The notes under the pieces are model-generated. The model made no database searches. It was not told where the DNA came from and was given only the letters and a program-made list of their open reading frames with translations. From positions 647,628 to 711,627 of the forward strand of contig BCIG01000016.1 in NCBI GenBank assembly GCA_001599915.1: a stretch of DNA of 64,000 nt, in the 5' to 3' direction. This stretch comes from Symbiotaphrina buchneri. Its lineage: Eukaryota; Ascomycota; Symbiotaphrinales; Symbiotaphrinaceae. The translations under genes and the position numbers were made by a program. Below, one piece after another: positions 55,021 to 64,000 of the stretch (the stretch's first letter is position 1; each line of letters starts with the position of its first letter).

Positions 55021-55854
55021 CACCCTCGGGATCTATCCCTGAACGGATTCTCCCGGAGCAGCATCTCCCACCTTACCCTGTTATAAGCCGCTGTAGGGCC
55101 TCCTCCCGCCTCCTCCTCTCCACTCCTAGGACCCAGTGGTCCTTTGCTGCCGCCGGCGGTGTTGCTACCAACAAATGTGGTGGTGGTGTGGTGGTGATGG
55201 TCGTTGTGACCGTGGTGGTGACGGTGGTGGTGGCCGGGAGGACAAGGAGGGCGGCGTCGTCCCAATCTCCGCCCCCGTTCAGACGGTTTCCGAATATCTC
55301 ATCCGCTGCCACTCACTCTACAGCCTCCTGATCTCTACGGCCTCCTTTGCCTTTTCAAGGATCCCTCGGGCATCCTTTCTTCGATTGTTCCCTGCTGCCT
55401 GTAGACACTGTAGAGACTGACCCTTCAGGGGAGCCATCGTACCAGATGTCTGCTTGTCTTTGTCGCAAGCCGAAACCATCTTTCCCACCGGAAATCCTGT
55501 TCATTCAGAATTCTTTTGCAGAACTTTTTATCGCTCAAGAGATATAAAAGCATCAAGTCGGCTTTTACCTTTGGTCCATATAGTCGACGTCACTGATCCA
55601 ATGCCCGGGCTCTTCGCCCGTGAGTAGTATATTAGGGTGATATCCCTGGTCCGCGGAGAAAGGCGTCATGCCGATCACCGCATGCTATGGATTGTTGTAT
55701 GCAAACTCGGCAAGGTACAACCACTCGTCCCAGTCATCCTGACTATAGTTCACACATTTGCTAAATCGTCGTCTGACTCGTCCAAGTTGTCATCGTCCAG
55801 CTGGGCATCCTTGAGTTGTTCCGACGTTGCCTCAAACACCGCCTGTACCGCGAT

Positions 55855-56199
55855 CTATGGGTACATTTTAATGGCCACTCGGGCCTGAAGGACCCAATCA
55901 AACGTATGATCCACAGTGACTATCCAGATAAACTGCATAACGCTTGCACCCATGGGGTGCACGCGCCCGATGCCTTGTCCTACTATATTGGCCGAGTCAG
56001 TGATTTCCAAGAATGCCACATGGTGGCAGTTCTTCTGCAGATTCATTGACTGTCCACCACACTTGAAGGACGTCACAAGTATGGTACCTCTCGCGGCCGG
56101 GTCGTCGAATTCCCGGACCACCTGCGCCCGACTCATACGACTGTGCGTGGCTCGGATACTCAAGACCGGAACGTCCACCGTGGCAAGAAACATTTCCAC
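55855..56199 (-). pseudogene. SNF2-family helicase C-terminal fragment
   Basis: A 114-residue minus-strand frame with GTILVTSFKCGGQSMNLQKN, CHHVAFLEITDSAN and GQGIGRVHPMGA. These match helicase motifs V and VI of SNF2/Rad54-type ATPases, where the usual text is (LVTS..xGGxGLNLQxAxxV and QAxGRxHRxGQ). Motif VI lacks one arginine (RVHPMG instead of RxHRxG), which would harm ATP hydrolysis. The rest of the helicase is not recognisable around it. Confidence 0.65.
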
Positions 56200-56290
56200 A
56201 TACCACTGGGGTAAGGCCAGTTACAGAAGACGAAAAGATTTTGCCCCCTCTTCAAGCAGATCTCATTCGCCAATAGGGCCAGAGCCTAGT

Positions 56291-56500
56291 TCACGTAATG
56301 GCAGAGGTATTCCTCGATAGGCGATTGACTCGCTCGGTCTGCCCGTCCGTCTCTGGATGGTATGCAGTAGACAGTCCCTGCCGGAAGCCTAGGAGCCGTC
56401 TCAAGTCCCTCCACGACGTATGCCTGACCAACGTCCCAAGCGTTGGAGAGATTAACCTTGACCTCATCCGAGAGGGGACACCGACCAACTCCTTGCTCAA
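56291..56500 (-). pseudogene. Ty3/gypsy-type integrase fragment
   Basis: A 69-residue minus-strand frame with TSWRDLRRLLGFRQGLSTAY followed by HPETDGQTERVNR, the hallmark of the gypsy-type integrase core just before its catalytic Glu region. No reverse transcriptase, RNase H or LTR is seen nearby, so only a scrap of the element remains. Confidence 0.75.
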
Positions 56501-56651
56501 ATCAGCCCACCAGGATATCCACGAGCCGAACTCCCGTCTGCTTGAAAACTATTCGTCCTTTATGCCATGCCTTATTCACCTTGTTGTGTGCGATCGGATG
56601 ACCCACACGCCGACCTCCACCGCTCGAGGATGCCGTATAGCAAACGTTGGG

Positions 56652-56912
56652 CTAGGCACCTATGGCTCGTTGACAGCGTCCAGGATTGCACCTGTCAAGA
56701 TTGCGGCGATGACCGTGCTTTTGAGACTCGTTAGATCTCCCTTCTCTCATACTCAGATATCTTTTCTGCAAGGGATCCTTACCTGTAGAGCAGAGTGGCG
56801 GGGGGAGCTGGAGAAGAAGACGATTCACACATGTTGGGCTGTCGCACAGGTGCGAGGCGTGCTGTTCCTCCACGGAGAAAAGGAGCAAGAAAACGCTCAA
56901 AGAATTGTCCAA
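56652..56912 (-). pseudogene. Zinc-loop endonuclease relic, third copy
   Basis: Minus-strand frame with VEEQHASHLCDSPTCVN (zinc loop at about 56855-56823), parallel to QHASHLCHNPTCVN of the copy at 54607. The sequence after it is not conserved. A further upstream frame to 56976 may be the rest of its N-terminus. Not functional. Confidence 0.5.
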
Positions 56913-57000
56913 GGGCTGTGCCTGTCTCTGCTGTCAATGTGAGGATACAATTCTGCCATCGCATAGGCAGGTTCAAGATTAGAGAAGAGCGAGATATATA

Positions 57001-57574
57001 TCTGGAAGAGAAAATATAGGAAGCTCAGCCTTGTCATCTACGTCGGAGATGGGGCCTTTCTATAGCCTGGTTTGGATGTTTGCTCCTAAGAGGGGCTGCA
57101 CGGGTGAATATCTCACGGTTTGTCGCCCCTGTCAACCATGACTCAGGGGCTAGTCAGGAGGTGCATAGGGGTGAGTGGGGAAGAGGCAGCGTGAATGACA
57201 AGCATCTTGGCGCAAACAAATTGCCATCGGTCGTTGAACCAATGACTCACAGATGCCCGGTCATGAAAGAGAAAAAGGCTAGTATTTCATTCCCTGAGGG
57301 TGGTCATCACGCACGCCTTGTTCTGACTCTGCAGCGTTTGCCCAGCCCTCCGAGGGGGTGTTACGGCCGAAGTCCGAGCTGGAACTGCCGGGATTGTGGG
57401 GCCGTTGGGCCTAGATCGGATCGATAAGCAGCATCCTAATCCCGAGGGTATCCCACCCCACTCTTCCTCCCCGCACCGCCATAAAGAAACCCTGACGCCT
57501 CCAACCACGGCCACAACCACAGCTTCTCTTCTCACCACAACTCAATTCGTTGCCTCACCTCCACCACGCCCGCC
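57001..57574. other. Intergenic, promoter of carboxylesterase
   Basis: About 570 bp. The last 100 bp are a C-rich leader. No gene or RNA is supported. Confidence 0.4.
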
Positions 57575-59360
57575 ATGACACCCTCCTCGGCCCCCTCGCA
57601 GCCTGCCCGGCTCTCCCTGGGCCACCTCACCCTGCACGGCTCCCTCTCCCCCGACTCCCTCATCGCATCCTTCCTCGGCATCCCCTACGCACGCATCCCC
57701 GCCCGCTGGCGGCAGGCCGTTCTGCTCTCCGCCTTCGACGCACAAAACGCCGGCGAGCTCGATGCGACGCAGTACGGGCCCATGTGTCCGCAGCCGCTGA
57801 ACACCGCGACGCAGGAGCACCCGCAGATCCGGCAGAGCGAGTTTGCGTGCTTGAATTTGAATGTGTGGGCGCCTGCGGCTGCGCTGGAGGAGGGCGGGGA
57901 GCCCCTGCCGGTGATTGCGTGGGTACATGGAGGGGGGTTCATGTGGGGTCATAATGCGGCGCAGGGTACGTGTTTGTTTGTTTGATCTGTAGCTTGGCGG
58001 CAACGGGGCGTTTGGGGGACGATGCTGATTTGATTGTAGATGGAAGCCATCTCGTCAGGCGGTCAATTGAGCTGGGCAAACCGGTCATTGTGGTGGCGAT
58101 GAATTATCGCCTGCACCTCCTTGGACTGGTCGGATGTAAGGAGCTCCGAGAGGAAGCTCGCTCGCTCGGGGAACCGGGTTACTACAACCAAGGCCTCTAC
58201 GACCAGCGGCTGGGTTTCCAATGGGTACGCACCTCCACTATTCTAGACCCAAATACCAACCTGCATGCTGAACATGACGTCCGCAGATCCAGCAACACAT
58301 CCACGCCTTCGGCGGCTCCCCCACACGCATCACCGCCATGGGGGAGTCCGCGGGCGCACACTCGCTGCTCTGGCACCTCAAGTCGAGCTACCCCTGTTTC
58401 CAGCGGGCCATCATCCACTCCGCGCCACTCTCCTACCCCGCCACACGCGCGTCTCACCAAGTCCAATGGGACTCCCTCTTCAGCACCCTCGGGATCCCGC
58501 TTACCGCCCCTTCCGCCATCAAGCTCTCCGCCGCACGCTCTCTCTCCGCCGACGAAGTCTGCAAAGCCTACAACGCATCCCACCCGGCCTTCCCCTGCGT
58601 CGACGACGGCTTCCTGCTCGACTACCCGGGGGACTCCGGCGGCCTCGAGGGCACCTACTGGGGCGCCTGGCCCGCGTGGTGCGACGCCGTCGTCATCGGC
58701 GCCATGAAAGAAGAAGGCTCCTTTTGTCTGCCGGGGTACATCTCCGCCCCCGCCTCCTCCATGCGCGCCGCGATCCTCTCCGTCAGCGACACACCCAGCC
58801 TGGGCGCCGCCATCGCCGACGCCTACGGGCTGACGGACCCACCTAACCCACAGCTCGCCCAGGCAGAGGCCTTCTACGCGCTGCAGAAATTCGTCGGCGA
58901 CGGCTTCTTCGTGTTCCCTGCCGCGGATGCCGCGCGCGAAGCGGCGCGCCGCGGAGCCAGGGTTTACTTCGAAGCGTTCGATCTGAAAGACGCGAACCAG
59001 CCGCGCAACCCGTGGCTGAAGCCCGGGTTGTGGGCGTATCATGCATTCGATGTGCCGTTTCTGTTTTATAATCCGCTTACGCAACAGAACGAGGAGTATA
59101 GGCGTGTGGCGGACGCGGTGAGTGAGCGGTATACGAAGTTTGCGTGGGGCGAGGAACCTTGGGAGAGGTTGACGGTGGGGGAGGAGGAGAGGTGTGCGGT
59201 CTTTGGAAAGGAGGGGCTGAGGATGGAGAGGTTGGGGGAGAGGTTGAGGAAAGGCGTGGTGGAGAGAAGGGAGTTTGCGATGGCGGCGTATAGGCTGCAT
59301 TTGAATATCTTTGAGGCGGCGGCGAAGGCGAGGGGCCAGGTTAGGGAGGATAAGTTGTGA
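57575..59360 (+). CDS. Type-B carboxylesterase
   Basis: Predicted 549-residue serine esterase of the COesterase (type-B carboxylesterase/lipase) family. Exons are 57575-57965, 58040-58224 and 58287-59360, with introns of 74 and 62 bp in phase. ASFLGIPYARIP opens the domain, and the oxyanion motif WVHGGGFMWG is near residue 120. AMNYRLHLLG is family-typical. The nucleophile elbow MGESAG has Ser at about residue 213, and the base is probably His in YHAFDVPFLF. No signal peptide is seen (MTPSSAPSQPARLSLG), so it is likely intracellular, unlike secreted lipases of this family. The substrate is unknown; the intact triad region suggests activity. Confidence 0.92.
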
Positions 59361-60189
59361 AGACCCTGAGGCAGGGTTGATTTGGTTTATTGTCTCGTAG
59401 GTGGTTGCAGCTCTTTAAAAGATAATACCATCCTACAAACTCGCGGGAACCGGCAGAGCAATTGGCAGCCTGTGCGGAACCATAATAGTGCATCGCAGTT
59501 GCGGGCCCCGGTGGCCAGTGATCAAGCTCTTCGGCGATTACCATGATGGTAAAACCGGGCTTCTTTGCGCCCTTCAATTACAGGCTCAGGAAATTCACCG
59601 GTCTCCAGATATGGCTACTCTCATCCCTGCTGCTTACGCCCAGGTCAGCGCTAACCACAACGCGCCTAAATCAGGAACCAGGCACTCCAGCGTGGCGTTC
59701 TCTCTGTTCCATGAACAACGTCTGTTGTTGTAGGCTTAATTGCTGACCAGCCAAGATCTCATCTCACCTGCTAGAATTCTAGAGGTGGTTGGGCCGGCTG
59801 GTGGGCTGGTGGGCTGAGGGCAAGGAGATTGGAGGACGATGTGGCATGGCAGACCGGCCTTTCGTACAATAATGTTGGCTGGCACTGCACCTGTCAAGGG
59901 AGCTGCTATACTTAGAAGCGTGATGACTGAGCTTCATCCATGCTCCTGCTTGGTATAATAGAATTTTTTATGGTTTGATGGCATGAGCGTCAGCAACTAA
60001 CTCCTGTCTTGCAGGCCAGCTGTGGATGTATAAGAAGCAGACTCGGCACATTTTTCCAGTTCTCCGTCGTTTCAACCTGTCATCAATATCATAGATTTCC
60101 TCTTCTCATCAGCATTCTCATCTGTCCCTCGTTGTTTCTTCTCATTAACACACACCACTCTCGCTCACTTCCCATATCAAACATAAAGA
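59361..60189. promoter_or_regulatory. Intergenic with promoter of cupredoxin-like gene
   Basis: About 830 bp. TATAAG at about 60030-60035 lies some 155 bp upstream of the ATG at 60190, followed by a CT-rich leader, a normal arrangement for a strongly expressed fungal gene. The remainder shows nothing recognisable. Confidence 0.5.
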
Positions 60190-61162
60190 ATGCACTTCTC
60201 AACCACCACTCTCATCGCTACCCTGGCCGCGGCCTCCGGCGCACTCGTCTCCGCCGCCAACATCGCCGTCGAGGTCGGCAAGAACGGCCTGACCTTCACG
60301 CCCAACGACATCAAAGCCAACCCCGGCGATACCGTCACCTTCAGCTACTTCCCTGCTGTACGTCTATCCCTTTCACCCTCTCCCCTCCGTTATTACCTAC
60401 CCATCCCCTCTTCCCTCTTGCATTTCCTTCCGTCTCCCATTGTCTCATATAGAAGACTCGACTAACACCAAAACAGAATCACTCCGTGACGCAATCCTCC
60501 TTCGCGCTGCCGTGCCACCCCCTCGCCGGCGGCGGGTTCTTCTCGGGCTTCGTCCCCACGCCGCCGCCCGGGCCGAGCGATAGCGAATTCGTCTTGACGG
60601 TGAATGATACGAAGCCGATCTGGATCTACTGTGCCCAGGCGAAGCATTGCCAGTCGGGTATGGTGGCGGCTATTAATGCGTACGTCTCCCCCGTCCCTCT
60701 CTCTCTCCGTTCCTCTGTCCTCTCTTGCTCTTTGTCTCTCCTCTCTTGCATCCTTGCCTTTCCGGATCCTCTCTCGAGTTCCTGCTAACATATACCAACA
60801 ACAGGCCCGCCACGGGCAACACCCTGGCAGCATTCACAGCCTTGGCCGCGAACCAGACCGAGAACATCGCCCCGCCATTCGGCCCCGTTGGCGGCATGCT
60901 CATCACGTCCTCTTCCTCGTCATCCACCTCGAATACCAGCACCAGCACCAGCACGACTACGACGACGATGGCTTCGGCTTCGGTGTCCGCCAGCGCGACG
61001 GGCAATTCTACAGGGATGGCCTTCTCGTCGCCCACGTTGACGGCGACCGGCAGTGCCAGCTCTAGCTCGGCGACGTTTACGGGCGCAGCGGGCAGGATGG
61101 AGGTGCAGTGGGCGGGTGTCCTGGGTGGACTGCTTGGATTGATGGGGCTGGTGATGGCTTGA
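60190..61162 (+). CDS. Cupredoxin-like GPI-anchored wall protein
   Basis: Predicted secreted protein of 242 residues. Exons are 60190-60357, 60477-60679 and 60805-61162; the introns (119 and 125 bp) are long for this window but keep phase. The signal peptide is MHFSTTTLIATLAAASGALVSA. The cupredoxin-like domain follows: FTPNDIKANPGDTVTFSYFPA, then NHSVTQSSFALPCHPL, GFFSGFVP, and PIWIYCAQAKHCQSGMV, containing the His and Cys positions that serve as copper ligands in the family. The C-terminus is a Ser/Thr run ending in a hydrophobic tail (WAGVLGGLLGLMGLVMA), a GPI-anchor signal. Such proteins are common in fungal walls; redox activity is usually untested. Confidence 0.92.
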
Positions 61163-61310
61163 GGGGCAGGGTGAAAGAAGAGGATGAGCGCGAAATATCT
61201 CAATAATAAACTGTAGTCTATAATGCCAGATAAGTGCACCGCAACAGACAATCAGAACAAATCCAAAACCCTTTCATGGTAACAAAAACAAGACTGCACC
61301 CCCGCCGACC
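61163..61310. other. Convergent 3' gap
   Basis: A 148-bp gap between the convergent cupredoxin-like and GH128-like genes. AATAAA-like sequence is at 61204-61209. Confidence 0.4.
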
Positions 61311-62974
61311 TCAATAAGTATTATAAATCTCGCCCAGCGTACTCAACCCGTCTCCATCCTCATTAATCAGCAAGCCCGGCGCATCCCAAAAGAACGCATA
61401 GCGCTCTACATAACTCAAGCTATCCAGCCAGGGGAGGACCTCCTCGAGGAACGCCTCGACCTCCGCCTCGGTGCCGCTCGTCGTGCCAAACTCCGTCAAC
61501 CAGATCGGCAGGCCGAACTGCGCATACGCGCCCTCAATGTACTCCTGGAAGTACGCAATGTTCGTCGCCGCGTCGTACCAGTGCAGCGCGATGAAGTCTA
61601 CCGTGCACCCGCTGCACTCGGCGAGGAAGTTCGACAGGTACGTTAGTCCGTCGGGCGCGCCTGCGTTGGTCACCGCGGGCGAGCCGAGTCGGACGGTGCC
61701 TGCGAAGGGCTGCATGTAGGTCTGGTACCCGGCGACGCTGCTGGCCAGGTCCATGCATGCTTGGCCGTAGCCGCAGCCGTCGGGCTCGTTGAAGGCAAGC
61801 AGCGCGTCGGCGCCGGCGGCGATGCTGGATGCGGCGTTCCCCGTCCACACGGAGGTGAGAGAACTGGTGTTGGACCACAGCATGGGGATGTAGATCAGCT
61901 CGCGGTTGAAATCTGATGATGTCTCCGCGCTGTACCAGTTGTAGGCCCAGGTCACCTTCGAGGTAGCGCGCTTGGAGAGGAATCGCCGGAGACGCGAGCT
62001 GCTGCTGACGAACGGCTGGGTGAGGGAGGCGTCGTTGTAGGCGAGGCCTCGCTTCCCGCTGCGTACAGAGGTGGTGGTTGTGCTACTGGCGGAACTGGAG
62101 GTGGTGGTCGTCGAAGATACGGTTGTCGAGGAGATGGTTGTCGAGGAGATGGTTGTTGAGGAGATGGTTGTCGAGGAGACGGTTGTTGAAGAGCTGCTTG
62201 TTGACGAGCTCGTTGTTGAGGACAGCGTTATGGAGGTGGTGCTTGAAGAGGTCATGCTTGAGGTGGACTTGATGCAGCCCTTTGACTACTCAGCGTCGAT
62301 GTCGAAAAAGTTGAACTACTCGTGGACGTTGAGAGGCTTGTCGTGGAGGAACTGGTAGGGTTCGAATCAGGAGTCGACTGTGATGACGATGTGCTTTGAT
62401 CATTCGAAGGAGTCGACGCTGTAGCCGTCGTTGAGGATGATGTCGTTGCCGTCACCAGCTCCGTGCTAGACGCGGTGGTCGGATAAGAAGGCAAGGGTAC
62501 AGTGGTACTCGACAGCGAGGATGTTGTGCTTGTACTTGTTGAATCCGGCGAAGACGCAGCAGCTGTGGTAGACGTGACGAGCGTCGTAGCTGGAGCCGTC
62601 ATTTCCTCGCTCGAGCTGGCAGCACTCGTAGCTGTTAACGATGACAATGCTCCTGCTCCATACTCCGCGATCAATGAGGACAGTTCCTCTGCGGACGGCA
62701 GCGTCGACAAGGAGCTTGTGAAGCTAGCGGTTGGTCCATTAATGACGAGCGGCCCCCAGTTGATGACGGGACTGTTGTGCGTCACATAAACCGCAGCGGC
62801 GGTAACTGCGGCTTCTGAGCAGCTTGTTGGCAGAGTGAGGATACTGCAGATGGACGCATCCGCAAAGGTCATGGTCTGCTGCGCGATATCTGTTGTACAG
62901 ACGCATTCTGTCGATTGTGCTGCAGCATATGACAGACCCGAGACAGCCAGAGGAATGGCCCACCGCAGCAACAT
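61311..62974 (-). CDS. GH128-like secreted glycoside hydrolase, frame broken in linker
   Basis: Probable wall-acting glucanase-like protein. The N-terminal frame (62974-62252) starts MLLRWAIPLAVSGLSYAAAQ, a signal peptide, then a Cys-containing region (CVCTTDIAQQ, CSILTLPTSC) and a long Ser/Thr linker. The second frame (62255-61311) continues the Ser/Thr run, then the catalytic domain of the GH128/Asl1 type: WAYNWYSAETSSDFNRELIYIPML, with ALLAFNEPDG carrying the acid/base Glu, DFIALHWYD and LPIWLTEFGTTSG carrying the nucleophile Glu. The two frames meet at an ATGA overlap at 62252. Fungal genes of this type are single proteins, so a one-base error, real frameshift or unusual intron lies within the linker (62252-62460). 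A 15-bp minisatellite encodes STTIS repeats at about 62120-62190. Confidence 0.75.
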
Positions 62975-63720
62975 TGCACCGGTGATGAGATGAAGGAAAG
63001 ATAGCAACGAGGGACGAGAAAGAACGATCACATCGGACGAACCCACAAGGGCAAGCACGGATCTCCTTTACATACCATCCTGCAGAGCCCGCCACGCAAT
63101 GCAAAGTCCGTCTTGAACTTAATCTTCCATCAATCATCTGAACATGGCATCGCAGCTCCGCTAGACATGTAATAGCTCCGATGAGCTCGGCACTATTCCG
63201 TTACAAGAGCCGCCGGCACATGTCATGGGAGGCTTATTGATGCCGTCCGCCAATGAATAGCCGGCAGGGCGGGCCGAAGCCATGGGGGTGGACCCTGCGG
63301 CATGCAGGGAAAATCCATGTGGCAGGGAGGCTGACGATGCAAAGCATGCAAACATCTGCTTGCGGAAGAATTGCGTGTGCAGTGAGAAACGTTGTTGGAG
63401 AGGAGGTTGACATTCCTCGCTTGTTGAGTGGCTGGTCAGATGGAATGAGTGGTGAGTTGTCATTGTGGAGTCGTCACATTCCTCGATGTTGCGGTAGTTG
63501 CATTCCTCGCCGGTGGTCTATGCGAGCCGAGACCAAAAGCCGAGACCGCGGTCGGCAGGTTCTGGACAACTGCCTCGACATATTGTAGGTATCTATCGAC
63601 TGCTTGTTTGCGGATAGTGTTGCCTTTGTTGAAGGCTGCTTGTTGCATTGGCCTCCAGGCATCATGATCGGAACTCCATCACGGCGATAGCCTGATACCT
63701 ATCTCCTGTAGAATCCGCCC
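62975..63720. other. Intergenic, 0.75 kb
   Basis: Promoter side of the GH128-like gene and 3' flank of the ankyrin-repeat gene. Nothing else is recognised. Confidence 0.4.
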
Positions 63721-64000
63721 TCACTGCTCCCCTTCAACACCAAATAACGCCAAATACTCCTCCTTCTTAAACATCCTGGCTCCTTCGATGGCGCTGGGCG
63801 CACCGATGCTCGGATCAGCTCCGCTCTCCACAAGCGCCCTTACGACCTCATCTGCCCCCTTGAACACGACGCCGGCAAGCGGACTCTGCCCACGATCATT
63901 CAAGACATAGAAGGAGCATGACGGGGTCCGGGTTTGGCGGCAGAATCGACGGCCTCGCCGGCGGGGAGCCAATGGGCGGGCCGGACGCGAAGGCGGTGGC
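63721..64000 (-). CDS. Ankyrin-repeat protein, C-terminal part (cut by window edge)
   Basis: The minus-strand frame from the window end to 63721 has one clear ankyrin unit: NDRGQSPLAGVVFKGADEVV and RALVESGADPSIG, followed by SAIEGARMFKKEEYLALFG and a stop. The gene continues beyond 64000. The join between the ankyrin unit and the upstream sequence near 63900 is uncertain, and another frame there (PVMLLLCLE) may be the true upstream exon. Function is unknown. Confidence 0.7.
   Translation of the reverse strand, partial: PPPSRPARPLAPRRRGRRFCRQTRTPSCSFYVLNDRGQSPLAGVVFKGADEVVRALVESGADPSIGAPSAIEGARMFKKEEYLALFGVEGEQ

Larger units (their letters stand above)
48900..57000 (-). mobile_element. Island of decayed endonuclease/transposon-related sequence
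   Basis: An 8-kb block with no intact gene, in which nearly all recognisable protein pieces read on the minus strand and are interrupted by frameshifts or stops. It contains three zinc-binding-loop (His-Me finger) endonuclease relics, two copies of a gene of which one keeps a CCHC knuckle, an SNF2 helicase C-terminal piece and a gypsy-type integrase piece; these are listed separately. GGT-type microsatellites occur at about 49796-49813 and 55175-55235 at matching places of two related copies, which supports duplication. Base composition is not strongly AT-rich, so strong RIP is not evident. It may be nested insertions or a duplicated gene family that decayed. Confidence 0.6.

Noticed and set aside
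58197-59300. Minus-strand open frame of 367 residues
   Set aside because: It is antisense to the carboxylesterase; Gly/Arg-rich shadow without motifs.
62340-62370. GGGTTCGAATC resembling a tRNA box B
   Set aside because: It lies inside the Ser/Thr-coding linker, with no box A or cloverleaf.

Overview
The window is nuclear DNA of a filamentous ascomycete, most likely in the Eurotiomycetes (Aspergillus/Penicillium/Talaromyces-like). The signs are genes on both strands with many 43-75 bp GT...AG introns carrying CTRAC-type branch points, Zn(II)2Cys6 regulators, several MFS transporters, GPI-type and Ser/Thr-rich wall proteins, 2EXR/F-box-like paralogs and relic transposons. There is no rRNA, convincing tRNA, CRISPR array or operon. 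Exon borders were worked out by hand from splice signals, phase and protein continuity; most junctions keep frame exactly.

0.8-15.6 kb is a row of metabolic genes: a Zn2Cys6 factor, a BNR/Asp-box sialidase-like enzyme, a small secreted Thr-rich protein, an HSL-type alpha/beta hydrolase, a saccharopine-dehydrogenase-like oxidoreductase, a stand-alone amidoligase, a DapA/NanA-family aldolase divergent from a sugar transporter, and a GNAT-like protein.

16-28.5 kb looks like a catabolic gene cluster: DUF3500 protein, FAH-family hydrolase, a conserved small protein, FAD-dependent aromatic monooxygenase, Zn2Cys6 regulator, MFS transporter and a 4,5-dihydroxyphthalate-decarboxylase-like protein. 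Two divergent promoters share short CGG-containing elements, and one element lies in a perfect 48-bp tandem duplication. My inference is uptake, hydroxylation, decarboxylation and acylpyruvate-type hydrolysis of an aromatic acid; no ring-cleavage dioxygenase is visible. The regulator has two apparent frame breaks.

28.6-35.5 kb holds a MITE-like element, a BTB-domain protein, a PTS2-bearing peroxisomal 3-ketoacyl-CoA thiolase, a cupin with a His-rich head, and a decayed MFS gene. 38-44.3 kb holds a Pro-rich unknown and two 2EXR/F-box-like paralogs on either side of a damaged DEDD-type exonuclease-like sequence. 46-48.1 kb is an intact large MFS transporter.

48.9-57 kb is an island of decayed minus-strand sequence: three zinc-binding-loop (His-Me finger) endonuclease relics, two copies of a gene one of which keeps a CCHC knuckle, an SNF2 helicase C-terminal piece and a gypsy-type integrase piece. 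57.5-64 kb returns to normal genes: a type-B carboxylesterase, a cupredoxin-like GPI protein, a GH128-like wall enzyme whose frame breaks in its Ser/Thr linker, and an ankyrin-repeat gene cut by the window edge.
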